The notes below the pieces were generated by a model. That model saw only the letters and a list, made by a program, of their open reading frames with translations, had not been told where the DNA came from and did no database searches. From assembly GCF_014268785.2 (NCBI RefSeq), contig NZ_JABWRD020000001.1, positions 124,001 to 188,000 on the forward strand: a stretch of 64,000 nt of DNA. The letters run 5' to 3'. Both the position numbers and the translations under genes were made by a program. Origin of the DNA: Pseudomonas shirazensis (GTDB taxonomy: Bacteria; Pseudomonadota; Gammaproteobacteria; Pseudomonadales; Pseudomonadaceae). Positions 17,496 to 27,656 of this stretch are shown in pieces (the stretch's first letter is position 1; each line of letters starts with the position of its first letter).

Positions 17496-19057
17496 GCGGT
17501 CTCATCCACCCAGCGTTGTTCGACACGTGTTTTCGGACCTTGTGGCGGCGTGCCGGCATGGCATTGCAGGTCACCGACTTCGAGGCCACGGTCAAGCAGG
17601 CGTGTGCGCAAGCTGCCCAGTTGGCTGTCGATCAATTGCGCGGTCTGCGCAAGCTCCGCCCACAATTGCCCGGACAAGCGGCCCTGACTGAGCTGCGCCT
17701 GCACCTGCAACGGGCCGAGCGGCGGCAGGTCGAAGGCCAGTTCGATGCGCCACAACGACTCGAGCGGATCGCGTTGCTCGCGCTGGCCGTCAGCCTGCTG
17801 CTGCGGGGTTTCTTCGCGCTGCAGCTTGGCTTGCAAAGGGATGAACTCCTGGCCGTGGCGGATCGGGATTTCGGCCTGCCAGGTGGTCTGCAGGTTACCG
17901 TTTTCGCTCACACCGGTCTGTTGCAGGCTGCTCAGGGCGTGGCTCTGCAAGCGCGACACGGCAGCCGCAGCCAGACGCAGCAGTTGCTCCAGATCGCCTT
18001 CCTGCTCCAGGCTCTGCAGCAACCGTGACGGTAGTGGGAAACTGCCTGGTTGCGGTCGGGGGCTGACCCGGTCAAGCATGCCCAGTGCACTGCGGGCGAA
18101 GCCGGGCATCACCTGCGCCAAGGCATTGGCTGCAACGGTGGGGTTGCTCATGGGGCTGGTGGCGTTCGGCAGCGCCTGCGCAACCAGCCTGATCAACTGC
18201 GCTTTGAGGTCTGGGGCGATACCCGCAGGCAAACCGGCCAACAGCTTCGCCTCAAGAAAACCACCACTGTTGCTCAATGCCTGCGCCACGCCTTTGGGAT
18301 CGCTGAGCTGGCGCGCATCCGGCAGGCTGGCCAGCAGGCGCTCGGCGCTGGCGCGCAGTTGGCTGCCCGTGTCGGGATCGCTGGCGAGCTGCTGCAATGC
18401 GCTGAGCACACCGGGCAGCGAAGCTTGCCGAGCCTGCTGGTTGGCCAGTTGCTGGCTGATCAGCAACTGATCCTGACGCCCGCTCAACGGCACGAAGCGC
18501 AGTGACTGGTCGCCCTGCACCAAAGCGCTGAGCAGGCTGCCCACCGGCAACGGGCGCGGGCTGTCGATACTCAGGGTGGCGCCGGCCTGGCTGCTGTTGA
18601 GCAGGCTGACCAACGCGCGAAAACTGGCAGTTTCACCGGGGTTGACAGGCAATGCCTGGTTGCTCAGGACCTTGCCCTGCAGCAGAGTACCGATCGGCAC
18701 CTGGCTGGTGTCGAGGCGGGTGAGGGTGGTGACATTGTTGGCGTTGGCCTGCTGCACCATGACTGCCAGGCGATTGCTGTCGGCCTGGCTCAGCAGCAGC
18801 TGGCTGCCCGGCGCCAATGGTTGGCTGGCGGTGGTCTGGACCTGGGTCTGAGTACCGTTGGCGGCAGTCAGGCGCAGCAGCAACTGAAAGTCGACGCCAA
18901 GCTGGCGCAGCGACATGACCTCGGCCTTGGCAGTCTCGCCGGGCGCGATCAGCCCGGGCTGCGGTTGCAGCAGGCGCAGCAGTTCGCCGGTCATGGCAGC
19001 CTTGGCTACCTGCGGGGCGATTGCGCTTTGTGCGCCGAGACTATTGATTTCAGTCAT
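17492..19057 (-). CDS. FliK-like flagellar hook-length control protein
   Basis: The 521-residue protein is rich in Gln, Leu and Ala with long low-complexity helical stretches. The C-terminal ~90 residues (RIELAFDLPPLGPLQVQAQLSQG to LRTRLLDRGLEVGDLQC) form the FliK C-terminal domain that contacts FlhB. The ATG at 19057 is taken as the start; an in-frame TTG at 19069 is an alternative. It is probably a second FliK-like gene, because the main fliK lies elsewhere in pseudomonads. It is coupled to the FhlB-like gene by an ATGA overlap. Confidence 0.82.
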   Translation of the reverse strand: MTEINSLGAQSAIAPQVAKAAMTGELLRLLQPQPGLIAPGETAKAEVMSLRQLGVDFQLLLRLTAANGTQTQVQTTASQPLAPGSQLLLSQADSNRLAVMVQQANANNVTTLTRLDTSQVPIGTLLQGKVLSNQALPVNPGETASFRALVSLLNSSQAGATLSIDSPRPLPVGSLLSALVQGDQSLRFVPLSGRQDQLLISQQLANQQARQASLPGVLSALQQLASDPDTGSQLRASAERLLASLPDARQLSDPKGVAQALSNSGGFLEAKLLAGLPAGIAPDLKAQLIRLVAQALPNATSPMSNPTVAANALAQVMPGFARSALGMLDRVSPRPQPGSFPLPSRLLQSLEQEGDLEQLLRLAAAAVSRLQSHALSSLQQTGVSENGNLQTTWQAEIPIRHGQEFIPLQAKLQREETPQQQADGQREQRDPLESLWRIELAFDLPPLGPLQVQAQLSQGRLSGQLWAELAQTAQLIDSQLGSLRTRLLDRGLEVGDLQCHAGTPPQGPKTRVEQRWVDETA

Positions 19058-19059
19058 GA

Positions 19060-19069
19060 TTGTATACAA
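19060..19069. promoter_or_regulatory. TTGTATACAA palindrome at the fliK-like start
   Basis: The perfect 10-base palindrome ends three bases from the fliK-like ATG, inside the divergent fliK-like/ccmA region. It is identical to the three copies near gcl and the NCS1 transporter. Its place over a translation start in an unrelated gene makes regulation here less certain. Confidence 0.35.
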
Positions 19070-19202
19070 CCTGTCAAAGCAGCCCTCTTGGCAGCGCGGC
19101 GGCGCGTGTAATAATGCCTGCCACGTCGCCCACCACTGTCAGTATAACGGCAGGCCAGGGGGCGACTTGAGACTCAGGCTCCACACAGAATAAGGCGGTA
19201 CC

Positions 19203-19835
19203 GTGACCCTTGACCTTCGAGCCACCGGCCTGGCGTGCGAGCGCGACTGGCGCCTGCTGTTTGAACACCTGGATTTTCAGCTGGGCCCAGGCGACATGCT
19301 GCAGATCAGCGGCCCCAACGGCAGCGGCAAGACCAGCCTGCTGCGGCTGTTGGCCGGGCTGATGCAGCCCACCGCCGGGCAGATCCAGCTCAATGGCCAG
19401 CCATTGGCCGAGCAGCCGCAGGCACTGGCCAGCATCCTGCTGTGGATCGGTCATGCGGCGGGTATCAAGGATTTGCTCACGGCCGAAGAGAACCTCGCCT
19501 GGCTCTGCGCGCTGCATCAGCCGGCCAGTGTCGAGGCGATCTGGCAGGCCCTGGCCGCAGTCGGCCTGCGAGGTTTTGAAGATGTGCCCTGCCACACCCT
19601 GTCTGCCGGCCAGCAGCGGCGGGTGGCGCTGGCCCGGCTGTACCTGGCCGGGCCGCCACTGTGGATTCTCGATGAGCCGTTCACCGCCCTCGACAAACAG
19701 GGCGTGGCTCAGCTGGAAGCGCACCTGGCGGCGCACTGCGAGGCGGGCGGCACAGTGGTGCTGACCACGCACCACAGCCTCACGCTCAAGCCTGCCGGCT
19801 ACCGTGAACTGAATGTGGGGCAGTGGGCCGCATGA
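19203..19835 (+). CDS. ccmA: Heme exporter ATP-binding protein CcmA
   Basis: CcmA is the ATPase of the CcmABCD complex, which releases holo-CcmE for cytochrome c maturation. The 210 residues have Walker [10 protein letters not shown] at 37-45, the ABC signature LSAGQQRR near 135, and Walker [13 protein letters not shown]. The start is GTG at 19203; no suitable ATG lies nearby. It opens a tightly packed operon, and its stop overlaps the ccmB start (ATGA). Confidence 0.96.
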   Translation: MTLDLRATGLACERDWRLLFEHLDFQLGPGDMLQISGPNGSGKTSLLRLLAGLMQPTAGQIQLNGQPLAEQPQALASILLWIGHAAGIKDLLTAEENLAWLCALHQPASVEAIWQALAAVGLRGFEDVPCHTLSAGQQRRVALARLYLAGPPLWILDEPFTALDKQGVAQLEAHLAAHCEAGGTVVLTTHHSLTLKPAGYRELNVGQWAA

Positions 19836-20500
19836 GTGTATTCGTCCTGTTGTTGCGCCGCGAAGCGCGCCTGCTGTTCCGCCGCCCGGCCGAGCTGGCC
19901 AACCCTTTGGTGTTTTTCGCCATTGTGGTGGCGTTGTTCCCCCTTGCCGTCGGCCCCGAGACGCAATTGTTGCAAACCTTGTCGCCTGGCCTGGTCTGGG
20001 TAGCCGCGCTGCTTGCGGTACTGCTGTCGCTGGACGGCTTGTTTCGCAGCGATTTTGAGGACGGCTCGCTCGAGCAATGGGTGCTGTCGCCGCATCCGCT
20101 GGCGCTGCTGGTGCTGGCCAAGGTGCTGGCGCATTGGATCTTTTCCGGGCTGGCGCTGGTATTGTTGGCGCCGCTGCTGGCGCTGATGCTGGGCCTGCCG
20201 GCGAGCTGCCTGCCGGTGCTGCTGGCCTCGCTGCTGCTGGGCACGCCGGTGCTGAGCCTGCTCGGTGCAGTGGGCGCCGCGCTGACCGTGGGCCTCAAGC
20301 GCGGTGGTTTGTTACTGGCGCTACTGATTTTGCCGTTGTATATCCCAGTATTGATCCTGGGCAGTGGCGCCTTGCAAGCGGCGTTGCAAAATATGCCCGC
20401 CACTGGCCACCTGTTGTGGCTGGCCAGCCTGACTGCCCTGGCTGTGACCCTGGCACCCTTTGCGATAGCGGCCGGCCTGAAGATCAGCGTCGGCGAATAA
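19832..20500 (+). CDS. ccmB: Heme exporter membrane protein CcmB
   Basis: CcmB is the six-helix permease partner of CcmA in the inner membrane. The 222-residue protein has the typical N-terminus ([24 protein letters not shown]) and the [13 protein letters not shown] motif after the second helix. The chosen ATG overlaps the ccmA stop; an in-frame ATG three codons earlier exists. Confidence 0.96.
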   Translation: MSVFVLLLRREARLLFRRPAELANPLVFFAIVVALFPLAVGPETQLLQTLSPGLVWVAALLAVLLSLDGLFRSDFEDGSLEQWVLSPHPLALLVLAKVLAHWIFSGLALVLLAPLLALMLGLPASCLPVLLASLLLGTPVLSLLGAVGAALTVGLKRGGLLLALLILPLYIPVLILGSGALQAALQNMPATGHLLWLASLTALAVTLAPFAIAAGLKISVGE

Positions 20501-20556
20501 CGAGATCTGGGCCTACGGCAGAATGCTCAAGGCCCAGCCAAGACCGGATGTACCTG

Positions 20557-21324
20557 ATGAAAATAAGCTGGACGTGGTTCCACAAGCTCGGCTCGCCCAA
20601 ATGGTTCTACGCCATCAGCGGGCGCATGCTGCCCTGGCTGACAGTGGCCGCCGTGCTGTTGCTGACAGTCGGCATGGTCTGGGGCCTGGCCTTTGCGCCG
20701 CAGGACTATCAGCAGGGCAACAGCTTCCGCATCATCTATATCCATGTGCCGGCGGCCATGCTCGCGCAGTCCTGCTATGTGCTGCTGGCGGTGGCCGGTG
20801 TGGTCGGGCTGGTGTGGAAAATGAAGATCGCCGATGTCGCTCTGCAGTGCGCGGCTCCCATTGGCGCCTGGATGACCGCCGTAGCGCTGGTCACCGGGGC
20901 CATCTGGGGCAAGCCGACCTGGGGTAGCTGGTGGGTCTGGGATGCGCGCCTAACGTCGATGCTGATCCTGCTTTTTCTGTACTTCGGCATCATTGCGCTG
21001 GGCCAGGCGATCAGTAATCGTGACAGCTCGGCCAAAGCCTGTGCGGTGCTGGCGATCGTGGGCGTGATCAACATCCCGATCATCAAGTACTCGGTGGAGT
21101 GGTGGAACACCCTGCACCAGGGCGCGACTTTCACCCTCACCGAAAAGCCGGCGATGCCCGCAGAGATGTGGCTGCCGCTGCTGCTCACCGGGCTTGGCTT
21201 CTACTGCTTCTTCGGCGCTGTGCTGCTGTTGCGCATGCGTCTTGAAGTGCTCAAGCGCGAAGCCCGCGCCAGCTGGGTTCGTGAAGAAGTGCTGAACAGC
21301 CTGGGGCGGAGGGCAGCATCGTGA
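20557..21324 (+). CDS. ccmC: Heme-handling protein CcmC
   Basis: CcmC loads heme onto CcmE in the periplasm. The 255-residue protein has six membrane helices and the tryptophan-rich WWD motif ([16 protein letters not shown]), with conserved flanking His residues ([19 protein letters not shown]). The start taken is ATG at 20557 ([14 protein letters not shown]); ATG at 20548 is an alternative three codons earlier. The stop overlaps the ccmD GTG start. Confidence 0.96.
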   Translation: MKISWTWFHKLGSPKWFYAISGRMLPWLTVAAVLLLTVGMVWGLAFAPQDYQQGNSFRIIYIHVPAAMLAQSCYVLLAVAGVVGLVWKMKIADVALQCAAPIGAWMTAVALVTGAIWGKPTWGSWWVWDARLTSMLILLFLYFGIIALGQAISNRDSSAKACAVLAIVGVINIPIIKYSVEWWNTLHQGATFTLTEKPAMPAEMWLPLLLTGLGFYCFFGAVLLLRMRLEVLKREARASWVREEVLNSLGRRAAS

Positions 21325-21497
21325 GTTTTGCCTCGTTCAGCGAGTTTCTCGCCATGGGCCACCACGGCTTGTACGTATGGTCGGCCTACGGCATCTGCCT
21401 GGCAGTGCTGGCGCTCAATGTCGCCGCACCGCTGTTGGCCCGCCGTCGTTATCTGCAAGAAGAGGCGCGTCGTCTGCGCCGGGAGAACAATCAGTGA
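21321..21497 (+). CDS. ccmD: Heme exporter small subunit CcmD
   Basis: This 58-residue protein runs from GTG at 21321 (overlapping the ccmC stop) to TGA at 21495-21497. It reads [20 protein letters not shown], then one membrane helix, then a basic coiled tail ([18 protein letters not shown]). That is the CcmD pattern: it holds CcmC and CcmE together until CcmAB hydrolyses ATP. It is short enough to be missed by automatic ORF calling. Confidence 0.93.
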   Translation: MSFASFSEFLAMGHHGLYVWSAYGICLAVLALNVAAPLLARRRYLQEEARRLRRENNQ

Positions 21498-21949
21498 ATC
21501 CGCAGCGCAAGAAACGCCTGTTGCTCATCGGTGCCTTGCTGGTCGGGGTCGGCGTCGCCGTAGGCTTTGCCCTGAGTGCCCTGCAGCAGAACATCAACCT
21601 GTTCTACACCCCGACCCAGATCGCCACCGGCGAAGCGCCGCTGGACACGCGCATTCGCGCCGGTGGCATGGTCGAGAAGGGATCTGTGCAGCGCTCGGCT
21701 GACTCGCTCGACGTACGGTTCGTGGTCACCGATTTCAACAAGTCGGTGCCGATCACCTATCGCGGCATCCTGCCGGACCTGTTCCGCGAAGGGCAGGGCA
21801 TCGTTGCCTTGGGCAAGCTCAATGCCGATGGCGTGGTCGTGGCGGATGAAGTGCTGGCCAAGCACGATGAAAAGTACATGCCGCCTGAGGTGACCAAAGC
21901 ACTCAAGGAAAGCGGCCAGGCGGCCAGCGGCGCGGAGCAGAAGCCATGA
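21494..21949 (+). CDS. ccmE: Heme chaperone CcmE
   Basis: CcmE carries heme covalently through the periplasm to CcmF. From GTG at 21494, which overlaps the ccmD stop, it has 151 residues: a basic start, one membrane anchor (about 9-29) and an OB-fold domain. The heme-binding His124 and Tyr128 lie in [13 protein letters not shown]. The in-frame region upstream of 21494 belongs to ccmC/ccmD. Confidence 0.95.
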   Translation: MNPQRKKRLLLIGALLVGVGVAVGFALSALQQNINLFYTPTQIATGEAPLDTRIRAGGMVEKGSVQRSADSLDVRFVVTDFNKSVPITYRGILPDLFREGQGIVALGKLNADGVVVADEVLAKHDEKYMPPEVTKALKESGQAASGAEQKP

Positions 21950-23934
21950 ATGCTGCCCTGGTAGTGCCCGAACTGGGTCAGTTGGCGATGATCCTGGCGA
22001 TCTGTTTCGCCGTGGTTCAGGCAAGCGTGCCGCTGCTCGGCGCCTGGCGCGGCGACAGTCTGTGGATGAGTCTGGCGCGACCTGCGGCCTGGGGACAGTT
22101 CGCTTTTCTGGTGTTTGCGTTCGGCTGCCTCACCCATGCGTTCATGACCGACAATTTCTCGGTAGCGTACGTTGCCAGCAACTCCAATACCGCGTTGCCG
22201 TGGTACTACAAATTCAGCGCAGTGTGGGGCGCGCATGAAGGCTCGTTGCTGCTGTGGGCATTGATTCTGGGCGGCTGGACCTTCGCCGTGTCGGTGTTCT
22301 CGCGCCAGTTGCCACAAGTCATGCTCGCCCGCGTACTGGCGGTGATGGGCATGATCAGCGTGGGCTTCTTGTCCTTCCTGATCGTCACCTCCAACCCGTT
22401 CCAGCGCCTGTTGCCGCAGGTGCCGGGCAACGGCCGTGACCTCAACCCGCTGCTGCAGGACTTTGGCCTGATCGTCCATCCGCCGATGCTGTACATGGGC
22501 TACGTCGGCTTCTCGGTGGCTTTCGCCTTCGCTATCGCTGCCTTGCTCGGTGGCCGCCTGGATGCCGCCTGGGCGCGCTGGTCGCGGCCATGGACCATCG
22601 TCGCCTGGGCCTTCCTCGGGGTTGGTATCACCCTGGGCTCGTGGTGGGCGTACTACGAACTTGGCTGGGGTGGCTGGTGGTTCTGGGACCCGGTCGAAAA
22701 CGCCTCGTTCATGCCCTGGCTGGTGGGCACCGCCCTGATCCACTCGCTGGCCGTCACGGAAAAACGCGGCGTATTCAAGAGCTGGACGGTATTGCTGGCG
22801 ATCGCCGCATTCTCGTTGAGCCTGCTCGGCACCTTCCTGGTGCGCTCCGGCGTGCTGACCTCGGTGCATGCCTTTGCCGCCGACCCGGAGCGCGGTGTAT
22901 TCATCCTGATCTTCCTGCTGTTCGTGGTGGGGGGCTCGCTGACCCTGTTCGCCCTGCGCGCGCCGGTGGTGAAAAGCCAGGTCGGCTTTGCCCTGTGGTC
23001 GCGGGAGACCTTGCTGCTGGCCAACAACCTGGTGCTGGTGGTGGCTGCATCGATGATTCTGCTGGGTACGCTGTACCCGCTGGTGCTCGATTCCCTGACC
23101 GGGGCCAAACTGTCGGTCGGCCCGCCGTATTTCGATGCGCTGTTCCTGCCGTTGATGGCATTGCTGATGGTGGTGCTCGGGATCGGCGTGCTGGTGCGCT
23201 GGAAGGACACGCCGGGCAAATGGCTGGCTGGCATGCTCACACCGGTATTGATTGGCAGCGCAATTCTGGCGCCGATTGCCGGGCTGATTGCCGATGACTT
23301 CGACTGGCCGGCGCTGGCGACCTTTGCCCTGGCGGCGTGGGTAGTGCTCGCCGGCCTGCGCGACATCTTCGACAAGACCCGCCACAAAGGCCTGGGCAAG
23401 GGCGTGCGCGGCCTGTCCCGCAGCTATTGGGGCATGCAGGTCGCGCATCTGGGCCTGGCTGTGTGCGCCCTGGGCGTGGTGCTGTCGAGCAACAACAGCG
23501 CCGAGCGCGACCTGCGCATGGCACCGGGCGAGACGGTCGAGCTTGGCGGCTATCACTTCCTGTTCGAAGGCGCCAAGCACTTCGAAGGGCCAAACTTCAT
23601 CTCCGACCGTGGCACCGTGCGGGTTTCCAAGGACGGTCGCGAGGTCAGCGTGCTGCACCCCGAGAAGCGTCTGTACACCGTGCAGCAGTCGATGATGACC
23701 GAGGCCGGGATCGATGCCGGTTTCACCCGTGACCTCTACGTGGCCCTCGGCGAGCCGCTGGAAAACGGCGCCTGGGCCGTGCGCGTGCACATCAAACCGT
23801 ATGTTCGCTGGATCTGGCTGGGCGGTCTGCTGACCGGCCTGGGCGGGCTACTGGCAGCCTTCGACCGGCGTTACCGGGTCAAGGTCAAGAGCCGCGTGCG
23901 TGAAGCCCTCGGCGCGACTGGAGCAACTGCATGA
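21946..23934 (+). CDS. ccmF: Cytochrome c heme lyase subunit CcmF
   Basis: CcmF transfers heme from CcmE to apocytochrome c together with CcmH/I. The 662-residue protein has about 15 membrane helices. The WWD heme-handling motif reads [19 protein letters not shown], and conserved His residues flank it ([29 protein letters not shown]). It overlaps both ccmE and ccmG by ATGA junctions. Confidence 0.97.
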   Translation: MNAALVVPELGQLAMILAICFAVVQASVPLLGAWRGDSLWMSLARPAAWGQFAFLVFAFGCLTHAFMTDNFSVAYVASNSNTALPWYYKFSAVWGAHEGSLLLWALILGGWTFAVSVFSRQLPQVMLARVLAVMGMISVGFLSFLIVTSNPFQRLLPQVPGNGRDLNPLLQDFGLIVHPPMLYMGYVGFSVAFAFAIAALLGGRLDAAWARWSRPWTIVAWAFLGVGITLGSWWAYYELGWGGWWFWDPVENASFMPWLVGTALIHSLAVTEKRGVFKSWTVLLAIAAFSLSLLGTFLVRSGVLTSVHAFAADPERGVFILIFLLFVVGGSLTLFALRAPVVKSQVGFALWSRETLLLANNLVLVVAASMILLGTLYPLVLDSLTGAKLSVGPPYFDALFLPLMALLMVVLGIGVLVRWKDTPGKWLAGMLTPVLIGSAILAPIAGLIADDFDWPALATFALAAWVVLAGLRDIFDKTRHKGLGKGVRGLSRSYWGMQVAHLGLAVCALGVVLSSNNSAERDLRMAPGETVELGGYHFLFEGAKHFEGPNFISDRGTVRVSKDGREVSVLHPEKRLYTVQQSMMTEAGIDAGFTRDLYVALGEPLENGAWAVRVHIKPYVRWIWLGGLLTGLGGLLAAFDRRYRVKVKSRVREALGATGATA

Positions 23935-24467
23935 AGCGTTGGATGATGGTCCTGCCGTTGGCGGTGTTTCTGCTGATGGCAGTGTTTCTCTACAAGGGCT
24001 TGTTCCTTAAGCCCGATGAGCTGCCGTCGGCGATGATAGGCAAGCCATTCCCGGCCTTCTCGCTGGCCTCCACCCAAGGCGACCGCAGCCTGACCCAGGC
24101 CGATCTGCTCGGCCGGCCGGCGCTGGTCAACGTGTGGGCCACCTGGTGCCCGTCGTGCAAGGTTGAGCATCCTTACCTGAACAAGCTGGCCGAGCAGGGC
24201 GTGGTCATCCATGGCGTCAACTACAAGGACGATAACGCTGCGGCGTTGAAGTGGCTCGCCGAGTTCCACAATCCGTATCAGCTGGATATCCGCGACGAGC
24301 AGGGCACTCTGGGTCTGGACCTTGGTGTGTATGGTGCGCCGGAGACCTTTCTGATCGATGCCAAGGGCATCATCCGCTACAAGCACGTCGGTATTGTCGA
24401 TGCCACGGTCTGGCGCGAGCAGCTGGCGCCGCTGTACCAGGGCCTGGTCGATGAGGCCAAGCCATGA
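23931..24467 (+). CDS. ccmG: Thiol:disulfide oxidoreductase CcmG (DsbE)
   Basis: CcmG is a membrane-anchored periplasmic thioredoxin that keeps the apocytochrome CXXCH thiols reduced. The 178 residues have an N-terminal anchor (about 5-25), the active site WCPSC with Cys73 and Cys76, and the cis-Pro loop GVYGAPETFLID. Its length is normal for the family. It is coupled to ccmF and ccmH by four-base overlaps. Confidence 0.96.
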   Translation: MKRWMMVLPLAVFLLMAVFLYKGLFLKPDELPSAMIGKPFPAFSLASTQGDRSLTQADLLGRPALVNVWATWCPSCKVEHPYLNKLAEQGVVIHGVNYKDDNAAALKWLAEFHNPYQLDIRDEQGTLGLDLGVYGAPETFLIDAKGIIRYKHVGIVDATVWREQLAPLYQGLVDEAKP

Positions 24468-24940
24468 AGCGCTGGTTGGCAGCAGCCGTGCTCGGCCTGA
24501 GCCTGGTGAGCGTGGCAAAGGCCGCGATCGACACCTATCAGTTTCGTGACGACGCCGAGCGCGAGCGCTATCAGCAACTGACCAAGGAGCTGCGCTGCCC
24601 CAAGTGCCAGAACCAGGACATCGCTGACTCCAATGCGCCGATTGCCGCCGACCTGCGTCGGGAGATCTTCCGCATGCTCGGCGAAGGCCAGAGCAATCAG
24701 CAGATCGTTGCCTTCATGGTTGATCGCTATGGCGACTTCGTCCGTTACAAACCGGCCTTGAGCGGGCGCACCTGGCTGCTCTGGTTCGGCCCGGCAATTC
24801 TGCTGGCGGGGGGCTTTGTCATGCTGGCGGTGATTGTCCGCCGGCGCCGGCAGCCGCTGGCAAGCGGCAGCGCGCAGCTGTCGGTGGAAGAACGCGAACG
24901 TCTCGCCAAACTGTTGGATAAAGAAGCTACCCATGACTGA
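24464..24940 (+). CDS. ccmH: Cytochrome c biogenesis protein CcmH
   Basis: CcmH is a periplasmic thiol protein that prepares apocytochrome c for heme attachment. The 158-residue protein has a signal peptide (cleavage probably after VAKA), the motif LRCPKCQNQ with Cys45 and Cys48 (the usual form is LRCPVCQNQ, so Lys is a small departure), and one C-terminal membrane anchor (about 103-123). This is the short Pseudomonas form; the TPR part is the separate downstream gene. It overlaps that gene by eight bases. Confidence 0.95.
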   Translation: MKRWLAAAVLGLSLVSVAKAAIDTYQFRDDAERERYQQLTKELRCPKCQNQDIADSNAPIAADLRREIFRMLGEGQSNQQIVAFMVDRYGDFVRYKPALSGRTWLLWFGPAILLAGGFVMLAVIVRRRRQPLASGSAQLSVEERERLAKLLDKEATHD

Positions 24941-26129
24941 ATTCTGGCTTGGCGCGGGCCTGTTGTTGCTCGCCGCCCTCGGCTTTCTGCTGATCCCGAT
25001 CCTGCGTGGCCGTGGCCGCCAGCAGGAACAAGACCGTACCGCCCTGAATGTGGCGCTGTATCAGGAACGTGTCGCCGAATTGAGCGCGCAGCAGGCTGCC
25101 GGCGTACTCGATGCCGAGCAACTGGCCAGCGGCCGTGATGAAGCCGCGCGGGAACTGCTGGCCGATACCGAAGGCGCCGGCGAACCGCGCCAAGCTCATC
25201 TGGGGCGGGCGGTACCGCTGTTGGCAGCGTTGCTGGTGCCGGTGATGGCGGTGGGGCTGTATCTGCATTTTGGTGCTGCGGACAAGGTCGAGCTGACCCG
25301 TGAGTTTGCTCAGGCGCCAAAGACCATGGACGAGATGACCAGCCGCCTCGAGCGCGCCGTGCAGGCCCAGCCGGATTCAGCTGAAGGTTTGTACTTCCTC
25401 GGTCGCGCATACATGGCCGACCAGCGCCCGGCTGACGCAGCGAAGATCTTCGAGCGTGCCGTTGCCCTCGCTGGTCGCCAGCCAGAGCTGCTCGGGCAGT
25501 GGGCCCAGGCGCTGTACTTTGCTGCCGACAAACAATGGAGCGCACAGCTGCAGGAGCTTACCGACGAAGCGCTCAAGGCTGACCCCAAGGAAGTCACCAG
25601 CCTCGGCCTGCGCGGCATCGCCGCGTTCGAAGGCGAACGCTATCAGGAGGCCATCGACTACTGGCAGCGCCTGCTGGCGCAATTGCCTGAGGGTGATGCC
25701 TCGCGCGCCGCGTTGCAGGGCGGTATCGATCGCGCCGCCGACAAGCTCAGCGGCGCGCCAGGCAAAGCGGCCGCACCAGCTGTATCGCCCGCGCGCTTGC
25801 AGGTACGGGTCGAGCTGGCCACAGCGCTGCAGGGCAAGGTTCAGCCGAGCGACACGGTGTTCATCTTCGCCCGCGCCAAAAGCGGCCCGCCGATGCCGTT
25901 GGCGGCCAAGCGGGTGACGGTGGGCCAGCTGCCGATCGAAGTTGAACTGTCAGACGCTGATGCCATGGTGGAGCAGATGAAACTGTCCGATTTTGCCGAA
26001 GTCCAACTGGTTGCACGGGTGTCCCGCGCAGGCCAGCCGACTCAAGGCGAATGGATCGGCCAGAGCGCGCCGATGAGCAATCGCACGCCGGGCACTCTGC
26101 ACCTGACAATCGACAGCCCTGACCAATAA
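24933..26129 (+). CDS. ccmI: Cytochrome c maturation TPR protein CcmI (CycH)
   Basis: CcmI binds apocytochrome c and presents it to the CcmF/H lyase. The 398-residue protein has two membrane helices (about 3-20 and 88-108), with a short coiled loop between them, then TPR repeats ([23 protein letters not shown] and following) and a C-terminal beta-rich domain. The ATG at 24933 lies inside the ccmH end and fits the family N-terminus ([13 protein letters not shown]). It is the last ccm gene. Confidence 0.94.
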   Translation: MTEFWLGAGLLLLAALGFLLIPILRGRGRQQEQDRTALNVALYQERVAELSAQQAAGVLDAEQLASGRDEAARELLADTEGAGEPRQAHLGRAVPLLAALLVPVMAVGLYLHFGAADKVELTREFAQAPKTMDEMTSRLERAVQAQPDSAEGLYFLGRAYMADQRPADAAKIFERAVALAGRQPELLGQWAQALYFAADKQWSAQLQELTDEALKADPKEVTSLGLRGIAAFEGERYQEAIDYWQRLLAQLPEGDASRAALQGGIDRAADKLSGAPGKAAAPAVSPARLQVRVELATALQGKVQPSDTVFIFARAKSGPPMPLAAKRVTVGQLPIEVELSDADAMVEQMKLSDFAEVQLVARVSRAGQPTQGEWIGQSAPMSNRTPGTLHLTIDSPDQ

Positions 26130-26140
26130 GAGAGCCCACC

Positions 26141-26560
26141 ATGAAGCATGCCGTCCGCTTGACCCTGATCACCCTGGCCCTGGGTCTGTCTGCGTGTACG
26201 GTGCGCGAGCCGGTCCAGCAGCCGCTGCCACCGGTCGAAGGCGTGCCGCCGCGCCAAGGGCCGGCGGTCACGCCATTGCCGGGTAGCAAGCCGGGTACGC
26301 AACCGAGCAAGCCAACCGCAGCGCCGAAGGCCATGCCGCGCACTTCGGCCAGCTTCGCCCCACCGCCAGGTGGTGCCAGCCATTGGGACCCGAAAATGGG
26401 CGTGTATGTGCTGGAGAAAAAACCCAACACCTTCTACCGTCAGCGCACCTATTACCGCTATGACGGCGGCTGGAGCTGGTCGCTGAGCCCAGAAGGTCCA
26501 TGGCAGGAAACCGACAGCAGCGGTGTGCCGGGTGGCCTGGGTCGCGCCTTCGCGCAATAA
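26141..26560 (+). CDS. Small lipoprotein of unknown function
   Basis: The 139-residue protein has a signal sequence ending in the lipobox LGLSAC (lipidated Cys19), then a long Pro-rich linker (about 25-75) and a short C-terminal domain (SHWDPKMGVYVLEKKPNTFYRQRTYYRYDGGWSWSLSPEGPW) rich in aromatic residues. It starts 11 bases after ccmI and is likely co-transcribed, though nothing links it directly to cytochrome assembly. I do not recognise a named family. Confidence 0.75.
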   Translation: MKHAVRLTLITLALGLSACTVREPVQQPLPPVEGVPPRQGPAVTPLPGSKPGTQPSKPTAAPKAMPRTSASFAPPPGGASHWDPKMGVYVLEKKPNTFYRQRTYYRYDGGWSWSLSPEGPWQETDSSGVPGGLGRAFAQ

Positions 26561-26593
26561 GCATCTGCAGCACCTCTCTACCAGGGCCGGTAC

Positions 26594-26630
26594 AGTACAG
26601 TTGAAGGGCAATTCTTCGATTGACTGTACT
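26594..26630. promoter_or_regulatory. Inverted repeat overlapping a putative promoter
   Basis: AGTACAGT (26594-26601) and ACTGTACT (26623-26630) form a perfect inverted repeat 21 bases apart. The right arm overlaps TTGACT (26620-26625), a possible -35 box, with CATAAT at 26645-26650 as a possible -10; the 19-base spacing is long. This looks like an operator for the dehydrogenase gene that follows. The regulator is unknown. Confidence 0.4.
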
Positions 26631-26677
26631 TGCCCCTGACCCCGCATAATCCCTCCTCGCATAGAGCCGGAGGGTGC

Positions 26678-27616
26678 ATGAGCAAAACAGTCCTGGTACT
26701 GGTTGAAACCGTCGACGATTACCTGCCGCTGCTGGAGCAGGCGGGCTATCGACTGATTCGTGCGCCGAATGCGCAGCTGCGCGCTGCGGCCATCGCTCAG
26801 CATGCCGATGAAATCGACGCGGTGCTCACCCGCGGCCCACTTGGTCTGACTGCCAGCGAGATTCAGGCGCTGCCGAACTTGCAGATCATCTGTGTGATCG
26901 GTGCCGGCTATGAACAGGTCGATCTGACCGCCGCTGCAGCTCGTGCCATTACCGTCACCAACGGCGCCGGCGCCAACGCTGCAGCAGTCGCCGATCACTG
27001 CCTGGCCCTGCTGCTGGCCTTGTTGCGCAACATCCCCAACGCTGACGCAAGCACTCGCCGCGGTGAATGGAACCGGGTGATCAGCCCGTCGGTGTCGGGC
27101 AAGCGCCTGGGCATCATCGGCCTCGGTGCTGTTGGCCAGGCGATTGCCAAGCGCGCGTCGCTGGGCTTCGACATGCCCGTCAGCTACCACAGCCGTACAC
27201 CGCGTAAAGAACTTGCCTACACCTGGTACGACAGCCCGCTGCGTCTGGCCGATGCGGTCGACGTCCTGGTGATTGCTACACCCGGCGGCGCTGCGACCCA
27301 GCATCTGGTCGACGCCGATGTGCTCAAAGCACTCGGTGCAGAGGGCTACCTGATCAATATCGCCCGCGCTAGTGTGGTCGACAGCGCCGCCTTGCTCGAG
27401 GCGCTGGAGCAGGGCTGTATCGCTGGCGCGGCACTCGATGTATTCGACGACGAACCCAACGTACCCGACGCCCTCAAGGCACTCGGCAACACCGTGCTGA
27501 CCCCGCATGTGGCCGGGCAGTCGCCCGAGGCCGCACGCGATACGGTGACCCTGGTGCTGCGCAATTTGCAGGCGTTTTTTGCTGGCGAATCGGTGCTGAC
27601 CCCCGTTCGCGGCTGA
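26678..27616 (+). CDS. D-isomer-specific 2-hydroxyacid dehydrogenase
   Basis: The 312-residue NAD(P)-dependent reductase has the dinucleotide motif GLGAVGQAIAKR (about 146-157) and the family catalytic residues: Arg in NIARASVVD, Glu in FDDEPNVP and His in TPHVAGQ. Family members reduce glyoxylate, hydroxypyruvate or other 2-oxoacids. The link to glyoxylate metabolism elsewhere in the window is suggestive only. GGAGG lies just before the ATG at 26678. It is followed 40 bases later by a PhzF-family gene. Confidence 0.88.
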   Translation: MSKTVLVLVETVDDYLPLLEQAGYRLIRAPNAQLRAAAIAQHADEIDAVLTRGPLGLTASEIQALPNLQIICVIGAGYEQVDLTAAAARAITVTNGAGANAAAVADHCLALLLALLRNIPNADASTRRGEWNRVISPSVSGKRLGIIGLGAVGQAIAKRASLGFDMPVSYHSRTPRKELAYTWYDSPLRLADAVDVLVIATPGGAATQHLVDADVLKALGAEGYLINIARASVVDSAALLEALEQGCIAGAALDVFDDEPNVPDALKALGNTVLTPHVAGQSPEAARDTVTLVLRNLQAFFAGESVLTPVRG

Positions 27617-27656
27617 ATTTTCTACCAAGCCAGTCATGGACAGTGGAGCTTATTGC

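Noticed and set aside
19060..19069. Treating TTGTATACAA at the fliK-like start as proof that flagellar or ccm genes belong to the purine regulon
   Set aside because: The site is real, but one copy at a translation start with no functional link is not enough; it may be chance.
21757..23790. A 677-codon minus-strand frame opposite ccmF
   Set aside because: Antisense shadow of ccmF, rich in His, Gln and Arg, with no recognisable domain.
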